Below, in pieces: positions 19,160-27,769 of a stretch of DNA of 64,000 nucleotides. Below the pieces are notes generated by a model that was not told where the DNA came from, made no database searches, and was given only the letters and a program-made list of their open reading frames with translations. The stretch is from JACCZX01 sp963786295 (GTDB lineage Bacteria; Pseudomonadota; Gammaproteobacteria; Burkholderiales; Burkholderiaceae_F). Made by a program: the position numbers and the translations under genes. The stretch spans positions 62,001-126,000 of the forward strand of contig CAWAYV010000049.1 of NCBI GenBank assembly GCA_963786295.1, given 5' to 3'. The first letter of the stretch is position 1; the number at the start of each line of letters is the position of its first letter.

Positions 19160-20242
19160 ATGCAACGTCGTTCATTCATGAAGAAGGCGGCGGCCGGTGC
19201 GGCGGTCGCGACCATCGCTGCGCCCGTGATCGCACAAGCGCCGCAGATTCGTTGGCGGTGTTCGTCCAGCTTTCCGAAATCGCTTGATACGCTGTACGGA
19301 GCGGCCGATCTATTTGTTAAAAAAGTGTCCGAGGCCACCGGCGGTCGCTTCCAGATCAGCCTTCACGCCGGCGGCGAAATCACACCGCCGTTCGCAATCG
19401 TCGATGCCGTTCAACAGGCAACGATCGAGTGCGGCCACACGGCGCCGTACTACTTCTTCGGCAAGGACCCGACGTTTGCGATGGATTGTGCGATTCCGTT
19501 CGGAATGAACGCGCGCCAGTTGACCGCCTGGATGTACGAAGGCAATGGCATGGCGCTGACGCGCGAGTTCTACAAGCCGTACAACATCATCAACTTCCCG
19601 ATGGGCAACACCGGCGCCCAAATGGGCGGCTGGTATCGCAAGGAGATTAAGACTCTCGACGATATCAAGGGCCTGAAAATGCGCATCGGTGGCTTCGGCG
19701 GAACTATCTTGTCGAAGCTCGGTGGTGTGCCGCAGAACATTCCCGGTGGCGAGATTTATCCGGCACTCGAAAAAGGCACGATTGACGCGACCGAGTGGGT
19801 CGGCCCGTACGACGACGAGAAGCTCGGCTTTCATAAGGTGGCCAAGTTCTATTACTACCCGGGATGGTGGGAAGGCGGCCCGCAACTGTCGCTCTACATC
19901 AATCAGGCCGCGTGGGAAAAGCTGCCGAAGGACTACCAGGCGATCGTTGAGATCGCGGCTGGAAATGCGCACACGGACATGCTGGCGCGTTACGACGCGA
20001 AGAATCCTCCCGCACTCCGCCGGCTGATCGGCGCAGGCACCCAGCTCCGCCCGTTCAGCCGGGCGATCATGGAGGGGGCCTGGAAGGCGGCCAATGAGCA
20101 TTACGCGGAGCTCAACAACACCAACCCGCGCTGGAAGAAGATGTACGAGGATTACGCGCGCTTCCGCGACGATCAGATCCGCTGGGCCCGCGTGACGGAG
20201 AACACTTTCGACGACTTCATGGCGTCGGTGACGAAGGCGTAA
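19160..20242 (+). CDS. TRAP transporter substrate-binding protein, TakP-like (2-oxoacid type)
   Basis: Periplasmic binding protein of a tripartite ATP-independent transporter. Start ATG 19160 is preceded by CAGGAGA. The signal RRSFMKK plus an Ala-rich core resembles a Tat signal, with cleavage near AQA. The mature protein follows Rhodobacter TakP closely: RWRCSSSFPKSLDTLYGAA, APYYFFGKDPTFAMDCAIPFG, NTGAQMGGWYRKEI, GLKMRIGGFGG and GTIDATEWVGPYDDEKLGF. TakP binds sodium-linked 2-oxoacids such as pyruvate, so a similar ligand is inferred. The membrane subunits are encoded convergently just downstream. A strong terminator follows 18 bases after the stop. Confidence 0.93.
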   Translation: MQRRSFMKKAAAGAAVATIAAPVIAQAPQIRWRCSSSFPKSLDTLYGAADLFVKKVSEATGGRFQISLHAGGEITPPFAIVDAVQQATIECGHTAPYYFFGKDPTFAMDCAIPFGMNARQLTAWMYEGNGMALTREFYKPYNIINFPMGNTGAQMGGWYRKEIKTLDDIKGLKMRIGGFGGTILSKLGGVPQNIPGGEIYPALEKGTIDATEWVGPYDDEKLGFHKVAKFYYYPGWWEGGPQLSLYINQAAWEKLPKDYQAIVEIAAGNAHTDMLARYDAKNPPALRRLIGAGTQLRPFSRAIMEGAWKAANEHYAELNNTNPRWKKMYEDYARFRDDQIRWARVTENTFDDFMASVTKA

Positions 20243-20260
20243 GCCGGTAGCCGAGGAACA

Positions 20261-20285
20261 AACCCCGCTGCGGCGGGGTTTTTTT
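20261..20285 (+). terminator. Rho-independent terminator after takP-like gene
   Basis: Perfect 8-bp stem AACCCCGC/GCGGGGTT with a TGCG loop, followed by a run of T (20279-20285). Stem at 20261-20268 and 20273-20280. It separates the plus-strand binding-protein gene from the convergent permease operon. Confidence 0.93.
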
Positions 20286-20316
20286 GGCCCGATCAGCACT
20301 CGTTACTTGCTGGGGT

Positions 20317-21729
20317 TTAAACAGGTCCTGCGAGATCGCCGCCCTTCTTGTCGTAATCCGGCTGCTCGAGCTCGATCTTCACCTTGTCGGGATCGAAGTC
20401 GAGCGGCTTGTCGAGAAACATCGTTACCAGCTGCGGCCAGAAGATCACGATGATCACCATGATGATCTGCAGCCCGACCCAGGGTAGTGCGCCCCAGTAG
20501 ATATCCGAACTCTTGACGTCCTTCGATGCGATTCCGCGCAGATAGAACAGCGCAAAGCCGAACGGCGGATGCATGAACGACGTTTGCATATTCACGCACA
20601 GCAGGACGCCGAACCAGATCAGATCGATGCCGAGCTTGTCGGCGACCGGCGCCAGCAGCGGAATGATGATGAACGCGATCTCGAAAAAGTCGAGGAAGAA
20701 CGCGAGGAAGAACACGAAGACATTGACCGCAATCAGGAAGCCGGTCTGGCCGCCCGGCAACCCGGCCAGCATGTGCTCGATCCACACGTTGCCGTCGACC
20801 CCCTGAAACACCAGCGAAAAAATGCGCGAGCCGATCAGGATGAACACGACCATCGCGGTCAGCCGCATCGTCGATTCCATCGCCTGCCGCGTCAGTGCCC
20901 ACGTCAATCGGCGATGCATGGCCGCCAGTACGATCGCGCCAACCGCACCGAGCGCGCCGGCTTCGGTTGGCGTCGCGATGCCGGCGAAGATCGTGCCGAG
21001 CACGAGGAAAATCAGCACGATCGACGGCACCATGCCCCATAGCACGCGGTTCCACAGCGCCCAGCCGCGCAAGGTGCGCGCTTCTTCCGGCAGCGGCGGC
21101 ATCGTTTTCGGCCGGAACAGCGACACGATAAAGATGAACAGCATGAAGATGAGTACCTGCACGATCGACGGGCCGAATGCACCCTTGTACATATCGCCGA
21201 CCGAGCGGCCCAGCTGATCGGCCAGCACGATCAGCACCAGCGATGGCGGTATCAACTGCGTGATCGTGCCGGAGGCGGCGATCACGCCGGTGGCGAGGCG
21301 CGGGTGGTAGCCGTAGCGCAGCATGATCGGCAGCGAGATCACTCCCATCGCGATCACTGACGCCGCTACCGTGCCGGTGATTGCGCCGAGAATCGCGCCG
21401 ACCACGATCACCGCATACGCGAGTCCTCCCGGTACCCCTCCGAACAGTTGACCGGTGCCTTCGAGCAGATCCTCGGCCAGCCCGCAACGCTCGAGAATCG
21501 CGCCCATGAACGTGAAGAACGGAATCGCCAGCAGCAAATCGTTCGACAGCGTGTTGAAGATCGCAAGCGGGATCGTTCCGAGAAATCCCGCCGGGAAAAA
21601 GCCCAGGTAGATCGCGAGAAAGCCGAACCCCAGACCCAGTGCCGCCAGCGAAAACGCGACCGGAAAGCCGATCAGCATCACGGCAATTAACCCCGCGAAC
21701 ATCAACGGGGCCATCATCTCGATGGTCAT
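20317..21729 (-). CDS. TRAP transporter large permease subunit (DctM/TakM-like)
   Basis: About 470 residues from ATG 21729, whose ATGA overlaps the stop of the small subunit; the open frame continues upstream but only as a shadow of that gene. About twelve hydrophobic helices. The DctM family is recognised by IPFFTFMGAILERCGLAEDLLE, GTVAASVIAMGVISLP, SGTITQLIPPSLVLIVLADQLG and FAGIATPTEAGALGA. It catalyses sodium-driven uptake with the binding protein. The hydrophilic C-terminal tail (FDPDKVKIELEQPDYDKK) is longer than minimal DctM. Confidence 0.94.
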   Translation of the reverse strand: MTIEMMAPLMFAGLIAVMLIGFPVAFSLAALGLGFGFLAIYLGFFPAGFLGTIPLAIFNTLSNDLLLAIPFFTFMGAILERCGLAEDLLEGTGQLFGGVPGGLAYAVIVVGAILGAITGTVAASVIAMGVISLPIMLRYGYHPRLATGVIAASGTITQLIPPSLVLIVLADQLGRSVGDMYKGAFGPSIVQVLIFMLFIFIVSLFRPKTMPPLPEEARTLRGWALWNRVLWGMVPSIVLIFLVLGTIFAGIATPTEAGALGAVGAIVLAAMHRRLTWALTRQAMESTMRLTAMVVFILIGSRIFSLVFQGVDGNVWIEHMLAGLPGGQTGFLIAVNVFVFFLAFFLDFFEIAFIIIPLLAPVADKLGIDLIWFGVLLCVNMQTSFMHPPFGFALFYLRGIASKDVKSSDIYWGALPWVGLQIIMVIIVIFWPQLVTMFLDKPLDFDPDKVKIELEQPDYDKKGGDLAGPV

Positions 21730-22265
21730 TGCACCGGCCTTTCGTAGTGCGTATCCATCTGCAATTCGCCGCGCAGATAGGCGATGCGCTTGATGATCTC
21801 GGCGATGCCCTGCACCGACAGCAGGGCGAAGCCGATCGGCAGGATGACCTTGAACGGCCAGCGAATCAGCCCGCCGGCATTGCTCGACATCTCCCCAGAG
21901 ACGTACGAGTCGACCGCAAACGGCCAGACCAAGTAAATCATCAGCACCGTCATCGGCATCAGGAACACGATCAGCCCAAGCAGATCGATAATCGCCTTGG
22001 TGCGCGAGCTGCGGCCGCCGTAGATGATGTCGACCCGTACGTGCTCGTTGACTCGCAGCACCTTGGAGGTGCCCAGCATCACCATGCCGGCAAACATGTA
22101 CCACGCCAGTTCAAGCCAGGCATTTGAGCCGCCGGCGAGCACGTAGCGAATCGATGCGTTGCCGGCGCTGACCAGGCAGGCGATTAGTACGAGATACGCT
22201 GCGATGATGGCGAAGCGGTCGTTAAGCGCGTCAACCCAGCGCGTGAACCTGAGCAGTCCCGACAC
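21726..22265 (-). CDS. TRAP transporter small permease subunit (DctQ/TakQ-like)
   Basis: 179-residue, four-helix inner-membrane protein. The DctQ family is shown by ASIRYVLAGGSNAWLELAWYMFAGMVMLGTSKVLRVNEHVRVDIIYG. It pairs with the large subunit, to which it is coupled through an ATGA overlap at 21726-21729. It is transcribed towards the binding-protein gene, so the three-gene system is split into two convergent units, unlike the usual single operon. Confidence 0.93.
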   Translation of the reverse strand: MSGLLRFTRWVDALNDRFAIIAAYLVLIACLVSAGNASIRYVLAGGSNAWLELAWYMFAGMVMLGTSKVLRVNEHVRVDIIYGGRSSRTKAIIDLLGLIVFLMPMTVLMIYLVWPFAVDSYVSGEMSSNAGGLIRWPFKVILPIGFALLSVQGIAEIIKRIAYLRGELQMDTHYERPVQ

Positions 22266-22341
22266 TCGCCCCCTCCATCCTTATGGCTGGCGATCTTACT
22301 GAAACAGTTGCGCTTGGGGAGATGCTTGGAAAAATATGAGG

Positions 22342-23769
22342 CTATTTCGCGCGTTGCGCCAGCCGCTGCCGCCAAACGGCGACCTGCGCGTGCACCCGCT
22401 GCGGTGCAGTACCGCCGGGGTGGTTGCGTGCTGCCACCGAGCCGTCGACGGACAGCACGTCGAATACGTCGTCACCGATGACCGATGAGTATGTCTGCAA
22501 CTCCTTCAGCGGCATTTTTGAAAGCGGCAGATCGCGGCTCGCCGCGATCTTCACCGCGCGCGCTACCGCTTCATGAGCGTCGCGAAATGCCACGCCCTTT
22601 TTCACCAGATAGTCGGCCAGATCGGTAGCGGTCGAATAGCCTTCTTCGGCGGCGCGATGCATGGCTTCGGCATCGACCTCGACGCCGGGCAGCATCTCGG
22701 AAAAAGCGCGCAAAGTGTCGACGACGGTATCGACGGTGTCGAACAGGGGCTCTTTATCCTCTTGATTGTCCTTGTTGTAGGCGAGCGGCTGGCCCTTCAT
22801 CAGCGTCAACAGGGCGACGAGATGACCGGTAACGCGCCCAGTCTTGCCGCGCGCCAGTTCCGGAACGTCCGGGTTCCTCTTCTGCGGCATGATCGATGAG
22901 CCGGTCGTGTAGCGATCCGGCAGGCGAATGAACGCATATCGTGGGCTCAGCCAAGTCACGAGCTCCTCGGCCAGCCGCGAAATGTGCGTCATCACCAGCG
23001 CGGCGGCAGCACAAAATTCGATTGCAAAATCGCGATCGCTGACTGCATCGAGCGAATTTTCGGCGATCGATTCAAATCCGAGTTTCTGCGCGACCAGTCC
23101 GCGATTGATCGGGTAGGTCGTGCCAGCAAGCGCCGCAGAACCAAGCGGCAGACAATTGACACGCTTGCGGGCATCGAATAAACGCGCACGGTCGCGCTCG
23201 AACATCTCGGCATACGCCAGCAAGTGATGCCCGAACGTCACGGGCTGCGCGACCTGCATATGCGTGAAGCCGGGCATTACCGTGGCGGCATGCCGTTCGG
23301 CCAACTCGACCAATGCGTGCTGTAGCCTGTCGATCCAGCACACGATGTGATCGATTTCGCCGCGCAGCCATAGTCGCGTATCGGTCGCGATCTGATCATT
23401 GCGCGACCGCCCGGTGTGCAGACGCTTGCCGGCGTCGCCGACCAGCTCGATCAGCCGCCTCTCGATATTCAGGTGAACGTCTTCCAATTCGACGCGCCAC
23501 TCGAACTGATCGCGTTCGATTTCCTCGCGAATTTGCCGCAGTCCGCGCTCGATATCCGCCAAATCGATAGCGCCGATGATGTCGCACTCGTGCAGCATCG
23601 CCGCGTGCGCAAGCGAGCCGTCGATGTCGGCGAACGCCAGCCTGCGATCGAAGCCGACCGATGCCGTGTAACGCAGCACGAAGTCCGCCACTGGTTCGTC
23701 GAATCGGCCCGACCATGCGGTGCTTTTCGACGCTAACGGATCGCCCGCTTTCGCGGATTGCTCTGACAT
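22342..23769 (-). CDS. argH: Argininosuccinate lyase
   Basis: Splits argininosuccinate to arginine and fumarate, the last step of arginine synthesis. Start ATG 23769 (MSEQSAKAGDPLASKSTAWSG) gives 475 residues, normal for ArgH. The open frame runs on to 24066 through the repeat element but without ArgH character. The signature GSSIMPQKRNP is present, as is HTGRSRNDQIATD. Together with algZ-algR-hemC on the other side, the order matches the argH-algZR-hemCD block of pseudomonads. Here a transposon-like repeat separates argH from algZ. Confidence 0.97.
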   Translation of the reverse strand: MSEQSAKAGDPLASKSTAWSGRFDEPVADFVLRYTASVGFDRRLAFADIDGSLAHAAMLHECDIIGAIDLADIERGLRQIREEIERDQFEWRVELEDVHLNIERRLIELVGDAGKRLHTGRSRNDQIATDTRLWLRGEIDHIVCWIDRLQHALVELAERHAATVMPGFTHMQVAQPVTFGHHLLAYAEMFERDRARLFDARKRVNCLPLGSAALAGTTYPINRGLVAQKLGFESIAENSLDAVSDRDFAIEFCAAAALVMTHISRLAEELVTWLSPRYAFIRLPDRYTTGSSIMPQKRNPDVPELARGKTGRVTGHLVALLTLMKGQPLAYNKDNQEDKEPLFDTVDTVVDTLRAFSEMLPGVEVDAEAMHRAAEEGYSTATDLADYLVKKGVAFRDAHEAVARAVKIAASRDLPLSKMPLKELQTYSSVIGDDVFDVLSVDGSVAARNHPGGTAPQRVHAQVAVWRQRLAQRAK

Positions 23770-23806
23770 AATCGATCGAGGGGGATAGACGGGTGAGTGC
23801 GAGTGT

Positions 23807-24088
23807 AAGGGCCTGTTCACACTAGAACATGAGATGCGTTGGGACGCAATGCGGATGGATGCGCGAAGAGCGGCGCTGCCGAATGGTGGTTCCATTCGCA
23901 AGCCGCTCGCCAAAGCAGACGCCGCATTTCGACCCAACCCGGAGGGAAAGGCCGCTTGCGGGCGCATTGCGTCGCGCATGTGCAAATGCGGCTTCGCTGA
24001 TTGGTATGCACCAACGGCGCTCGCGACGCCTAGCACTGCATCCCGCAATCGGCCTTTCGCACTCATGTTTTAGTGTGAACAGGCCCTT
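23807..24088. mobile_element. MITE-like element, 282 bp with 27-bp terminal inverted repeats
   Basis: The 325 bases between argH and algZ are almost entirely this element. Left end 23807-23833 and right end 24062-24088 are inverted copies (AAGGGCCTGTTCACACTA then g or a, then AACATGAG), 26 of 27 matching. No transposase is encoded. Short open frames run through it on both strands, including a 79-codon one starting at 23834, but none has recognisable protein character. No clear target duplication was seen. The ends and length suit a non-autonomous transposable element or dispersed repeat; one copy only in this window. Confidence 0.7.
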
Positions 24089-24094
24089 TGGTTC

Positions 24095-25138
24095 GTGAAG
24101 CCATCATCACCCACGCTTAAAGGGCCGCTTGCCCGCGACGAGACCGCGGTACCGACTCCGCGCCGGGTCATTCCCGACGGCTGCAACATGGGCGTTTTGC
24201 TCAGAGTCATTGGCACCGTCGTTGCATTGGCACTGATGGCAGCCGTCGGCGAGTCGAGATCGATGCAAGACGCGCTGACATCACTGCTGCGCCTGATGTC
24301 GTTCGTCGCGCCGACCACGCTACTGACGCTAATGCTGTGGTGCGCGGCGCGGCGCATGCTCCCGCCGCTCGACGTTTCGCTTCAGCGCGGTATTTCGTGC
24401 CTAATTCCCGCGATCGTGGCTGTGGGGGTCGCCTTGTTGTTCCAGATGCCTGGCGGCGAATGGGCTGCGCTCGCGCATGGAGCGGTCGGTTTCGCGCTTG
24501 GCGCCGGATTTCAGCACTACTCAGAACTGCGCGAACGGGCTTTCTCGCCGGCCGTGATCGAGGCGAAGTACCAGGCGCTGCAATCGCGCATCCGTCCACA
24601 TTTCCTGTTCAACAGCCTGAACGCGGTGTTATCGGTGGTTCGAACCGAGCCGTTAAAGGCTGAGCGCATGCTCGAATCGATCGCCGAATTATTCCGCGCC
24701 GTGATGGCCGATACGCGCAAACTGGTCCCGCTGGCGGATGAGATCGAGCTCTGCCGCAACTATGTGGAAATTGAGCAAACCCGGCTCGGGAATAGGTTGG
24801 CAGTTGACTGGCAAATCGGGGCATACCACCCCCGGGCAAAAATGCCACAGTTACTGCTGCAACCGGTGATTGAAAACGCGATCCGCTACGGCGCTGAAAA
24901 AACCGCGGGCCGCGCCGATATCGTCGTGAAAGTTCGGCAAAACGGCTTCGTACTGGAAATTTTTGTCAGCAATCCGATTGCACCCGAGCGTCCCGAACGC
25001 GAAGGCAATCAGATCGGTCTGGCGAATATACGAGGCCGGCTTGCGCTGATTTACGACCTGGAAGCAAAGGTCGAGACGCAGACTCGACGCGGACGGTTTG
25101 AATTGACGATGACGATACCGGTGGAGCGGCGGGCCTAG
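24095..25138 (+). CDS. algZ: LytS/AlgZ-type sensor histidine kinase
   Basis: Membrane histidine kinase of the HPK7/LytS type, 347 residues, partner of the downstream LytTR regulator. Four hydrophobic stretches (about residues 30-150) precede the kinase core: phospho-acceptor motif RPHFLFNSLNAVLSVVR, N-box LLLQPVIENAIRYGAE and G-box-like IGLANIRGRLALIY. Position after argH and before algR-hemC supports the AlgZ/FimS name; in Pseudomonas this pair controls alginate, pili and virulence genes. The start codon lies 7 bases past the MITE-like element, so the element has probably replaced or supplied the upstream control region. Confidence 0.9.
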   Translation: MKPSSPTLKGPLARDETAVPTPRRVIPDGCNMGVLLRVIGTVVALALMAAVGESRSMQDALTSLLRLMSFVAPTTLLTLMLWCAARRMLPPLDVSLQRGISCLIPAIVAVGVALLFQMPGGEWAALAHGAVGFALGAGFQHYSELRERAFSPAVIEAKYQALQSRIRPHFLFNSLNAVLSVVRTEPLKAERMLESIAELFRAVMADTRKLVPLADEIELCRNYVEIEQTRLGNRLAVDWQIGAYHPRAKMPQLLLQPVIENAIRYGAEKTAGRADIVVKVRQNGFVLEIFVSNPIAPERPEREGNQIGLANIRGRLALIYDLEAKVETQTRRGRFELTMTIPVERRA

Positions 25139-25178
25139 GTTGCAGTAAGGCGAGCAAGCGATGGAGCAGGGTAAGGCG

Positions 25179-25952
25179 ATGTTGAACGTGATGATCGTCG
25201 ACGACGAACCACCGGCGCGAGCGCGTCTTGGTCAGGTGCTGCGCGATTGTTCCGAACAGGTTTCGCTGCAACTGGTCGGCGAGGCCGACGGCGGGATTCA
25301 AGGTCTGGAAGAAGCCGATCGCCTGCAGCCTGACGTGATCCTCCTCGACGTGCATATGCCGGACATGAACGGCATCGAGGTCGCGCGCCATTTGGCGCAG
25401 AGAGACAACCCGCCGGCGGTCATATTTGTCACCGCCTACGACGAGCACGCGTTGGATGCGTTTGAAGTGCAGGCACTCGATTACCTGATGAAACCAGTGC
25501 GCGCAGACCGCCTGGTCGCCGCACTCGCACGCGCCGAGCGCTTCCGCACGCACGAGCCGCGCATCGAAGAGCTGGCGAAAACGATCGGCGCGGTGCGCTC
25601 GCATCTGACGGTGTCGGAGCGCGGCCGCATGATGCTGGTGCCGGTCGACGATGTGGTTTATTTGCGTGCGGAGTTGAAGTACGTGACGATCAAGACTCGC
25701 ACGCGCGAATACCTGACAGAAGAATCACTCACCGCACTCGAGGCAGAATTCGGCGATCGTTTCGTCCGCATTCACCGTAACGCGCTGGTCGCACGCAGCG
25801 GCATCCTCGGATTTCAGCGGGTGCGCGGCGCGGTCGATGAAGACGGAGAGTCGTCCGAAGGGCACTGGGAAGTGTTGCTGAAGGAAGCGTCCGAGCGACT
25901 GCCGATCAGCCGCCGGCAGTGGCCGACTGTGAAGGCAGCAGCGAAGAGCTAG
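25179..25952 (+). CDS. algR: LytTR-family response regulator AlgR-like
   Basis: 257-residue regulator: receiver domain (IVDDEPPARARL, phospho-acceptor aspartate in LLDVHMPDMNG, YLMKPVRADRL with the conserved lysine), then a LytTR DNA-binding domain (VDDVVYLRAELKYVTIKT, FVRIHRNALVAR). ATG 25179 with GGGTAAGG upstream is preferred to ATG 25161. It follows algZ by about 40 bases and is followed closely by hemC, as in pseudomonads. Intact, unlike the second LytS/LytTR set at 50-53 kb. Confidence 0.92.
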   Translation: MLNVMIVDDEPPARARLGQVLRDCSEQVSLQLVGEADGGIQGLEEADRLQPDVILLDVHMPDMNGIEVARHLAQRDNPPAVIFVTAYDEHALDAFEVQALDYLMKPVRADRLVAALARAERFRTHEPRIEELAKTIGAVRSHLTVSERGRMMLVPVDDVVYLRAELKYVTIKTRTREYLTEESLTALEAEFGDRFVRIHRNALVARSGILGFQRVRGAVDEDGESSEGHWEVLLKEASERLPISRRQWPTVKAAAKS

Positions 25953-26013
25953 AGCATCTGCACTGCTAGACTGGGTGCACTCGTTTTTTCAAATCCCCGC
26001 GGAATATGGCTCG

Positions 26014-26937
26014 ATGAACGCGCCGGCTCGCGTCGTAATCGCGACGCGCAAAAGCCCGCTGGCGCTGTGGCAGGCCGAGCACGTGCGAGGGCTGTTGTCG
26101 AGCAGGCATCCCGGCCTGCAGATCGAGCTGCTGGGCATGACCACTCTGGGTGACCGTATTCTTGATCGCCCACTGTCGCAGCAGGGCGGCAAAGGGCTGT
26201 TCGTCAAGGAGCTCGAACTCGCACTGCTCGACGGCCGCGCGCATCTCGCGGTGCATTCGCTGAAAGACGTGCCGATGCACCTGGAGAATGAGTTCGAGCT
26301 CGGCGCGGTCCTGACGCGTGAAGATCCGCGCGACTGCATGGTATCGAACGTCTATGCCACGCTCGAAGACCTGCCGGCGGGTGCGCGCATCGGGACGTCG
26401 AGCTTGCGGCGCGAGTTGATGCTGCGCGCCCACTTTCCTCAGCTGACGATCGATTCGATTCGCGGCAACGTCGGTACTCGCCTGACCAAGTTGGACAAGG
26501 GCGAGTTCGATGCATTGGTGCTCGCCGCGGCCGGTCTGAAGCGCTTGGGTTTTGCCTCACGCATCCGGCAAGTCATTCCGACCGACGTATCGCTTCCCGC
26601 GCCGGGCCAGGGTGCGCTTGGAATCGAGATTAGGAGCGCAGATGTCGAAACCGCGGCGCTGCTCGCTCCATTTAACGATGCCGCGACGCGCGCCGCCACT
26701 TCGGCCGAGCGCGGTGTGTCGCGCGGGCTCGGCGGCAGCTGCCAGGTGCCGCTGGCCGCCTATGCCGAAGTTGAGAGCGGCAATTTGCGGTTGCGAGCGT
26801 TGGTAGGTAATGCGAAAACCGGCGCCTATGTCGAGACAGAAGTGCGCGGGCCACTATCCGACCCGGAGGCGCTGGCGTCGCGAGCGGTCGAGCAGCTGAC
26901 TGCATTGGGCGCTTTGCAGTTGCTGGCCTCAGTCTGA
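26014..26937 (+). CDS. hemC: Porphobilinogen deaminase (hydroxymethylbilane synthase)
   Basis: Condenses four porphobilinogens to hydroxymethylbilane in tetrapyrrole synthesis. ATG 26014 (MNAPARVVIATRKSPLALWQAEHV) fits the family start and gives 307 residues; the frame opens at GTG 25975. Marks: KELELALLDGRAHLAVHSLKDVP, GTSSLRRELML, and the cysteine in GLGGSCQVPLAAY that binds the dipyrromethane cofactor. First gene of hemC-hemD-hemX-hemY, with 13, 39 and 14 bases between the genes. Confidence 0.97.
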   Translation: MNAPARVVIATRKSPLALWQAEHVRGLLSSRHPGLQIELLGMTTLGDRILDRPLSQQGGKGLFVKELELALLDGRAHLAVHSLKDVPMHLENEFELGAVLTREDPRDCMVSNVYATLEDLPAGARIGTSSLRRELMLRAHFPQLTIDSIRGNVGTRLTKLDKGEFDALVLAAAGLKRLGFASRIRQVIPTDVSLPAPGQGALGIEIRSADVETAALLAPFNDAATRAATSAERGVSRGLGGSCQVPLAAYAEVESGNLRLRALVGNAKTGAYVETEVRGPLSDPEALASRAVEQLTALGALQLLASV

Positions 26938-26950
26938 CGCCGGAGAGCCG

Positions 26951-27730
26951 ATGGTCGTCATCGTCACGCGGCCGGCGAGCGCCGGTAAGCGCCTATTCGA
27001 TCGAGTCATCGAGCAAGGGCACCGGGCGCTGTGGTGGCCGGCGTTCGATATCGACGCGGCGCCCGACGTCGAACGAGCGCGCGAAACACTGGCGCGGCTT
27101 GCGGGCTATGACCTCGCGATTTTCGTCAGCATCCATGCCGTTCGTGCGGCGCGGCCGTTGTTGGATGGCGCATGGCCGTCCGGCACGATGATCGGCGCCG
27201 TCGGCGCGTCAACGCGCGCCGCCATCGAAGCGGAACTGCAACCGGATCCGAGCTTGATCGTGATGGCGCAAGATGAAGATCAGCAATCAGGATCGGAAGC
27301 GTTTTGGCGCGCCTGGCAAGCGAGCGCGCGCGGCGCGCGCCGGGTGCTGGTTTTGCGCGCCGAGGATGGCCGCAACTGGCTCAGCGAACGGTTTGCCGAG
27401 CACGGTGCCCAGGTGGACACCGTTGCGGTGTATTCGCGGCACTTGCACCAGGTGTCCGTGGATGAGCGGCAGCAGCTGCAGCACTGGATCGCGGCCAACG
27501 AACGACCGGCGATCATTTTCAGCAGCACCGAGGCAGTCGCCGCGCTTGACCAGCAGGTTGATGCTACCGGGCAAGCGTGGCTCCGTACGGGGGCCGCCAT
27601 CGCATGCCATCCGCGCATCGCCGAGCAGCTGTCATCGAACGGCTATGCGCGTGTGATCAACGCGACATTCGACGACGAGTCGATCATTGCCAAGCTAGAA
27701 TCGATCGGCATTGAGCCGCAGGCGCTTTAG
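26951..27730 (+). CDS. hemD: Uroporphyrinogen-III synthase
   Basis: Closes and inverts ring D of hydroxymethylbilane to uroporphyrinogen III. The family is poorly conserved. Recognisable features are the N-terminal VIVTRPASAGKRLFDRVIEQGH, the SIHAVRAARPLL segment, VLVLRAEDGRNWLSERF and the FSSTEAV loop. The 259-residue length and position 13 bases after hemC make the assignment firm. Confidence 0.93.
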   Translation: MVVIVTRPASAGKRLFDRVIEQGHRALWWPAFDIDAAPDVERARETLARLAGYDLAIFVSIHAVRAARPLLDGAWPSGTMIGAVGASTRAAIEAELQPDPSLIVMAQDEDQQSGSEAFWRAWQASARGARRVLVLRAEDGRNWLSERFAEHGAQVDTVAVYSRHLHQVSVDERQQLQHWIAANERPAIIFSSTEAVAALDQQVDATGQAWLRTGAAIACHPRIAEQLSSNGYARVINATFDDESIIAKLESIGIEPQAL

Positions 27731-27769
27731 CCTACGCAATTTACAAATGCCGCTCGCGACGCGCGAGCG

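Noticed and set aside
20303..21487. 394-codon minus-strand ORF in another frame of the TRAP permease
   Set aside because: Out-of-frame shadow of the permease; no protein character.
23770..24066. N-terminal extension of argH through the repeat element
   Set aside because: Extra 99 codons do not match ArgH; the family start is at 23769.
23834..24073. 79-codon ORF within the MITE-like element
   Set aside because: Begins and ends inside the inverted repeats and has no recognisable domain; frames are open on both strands.
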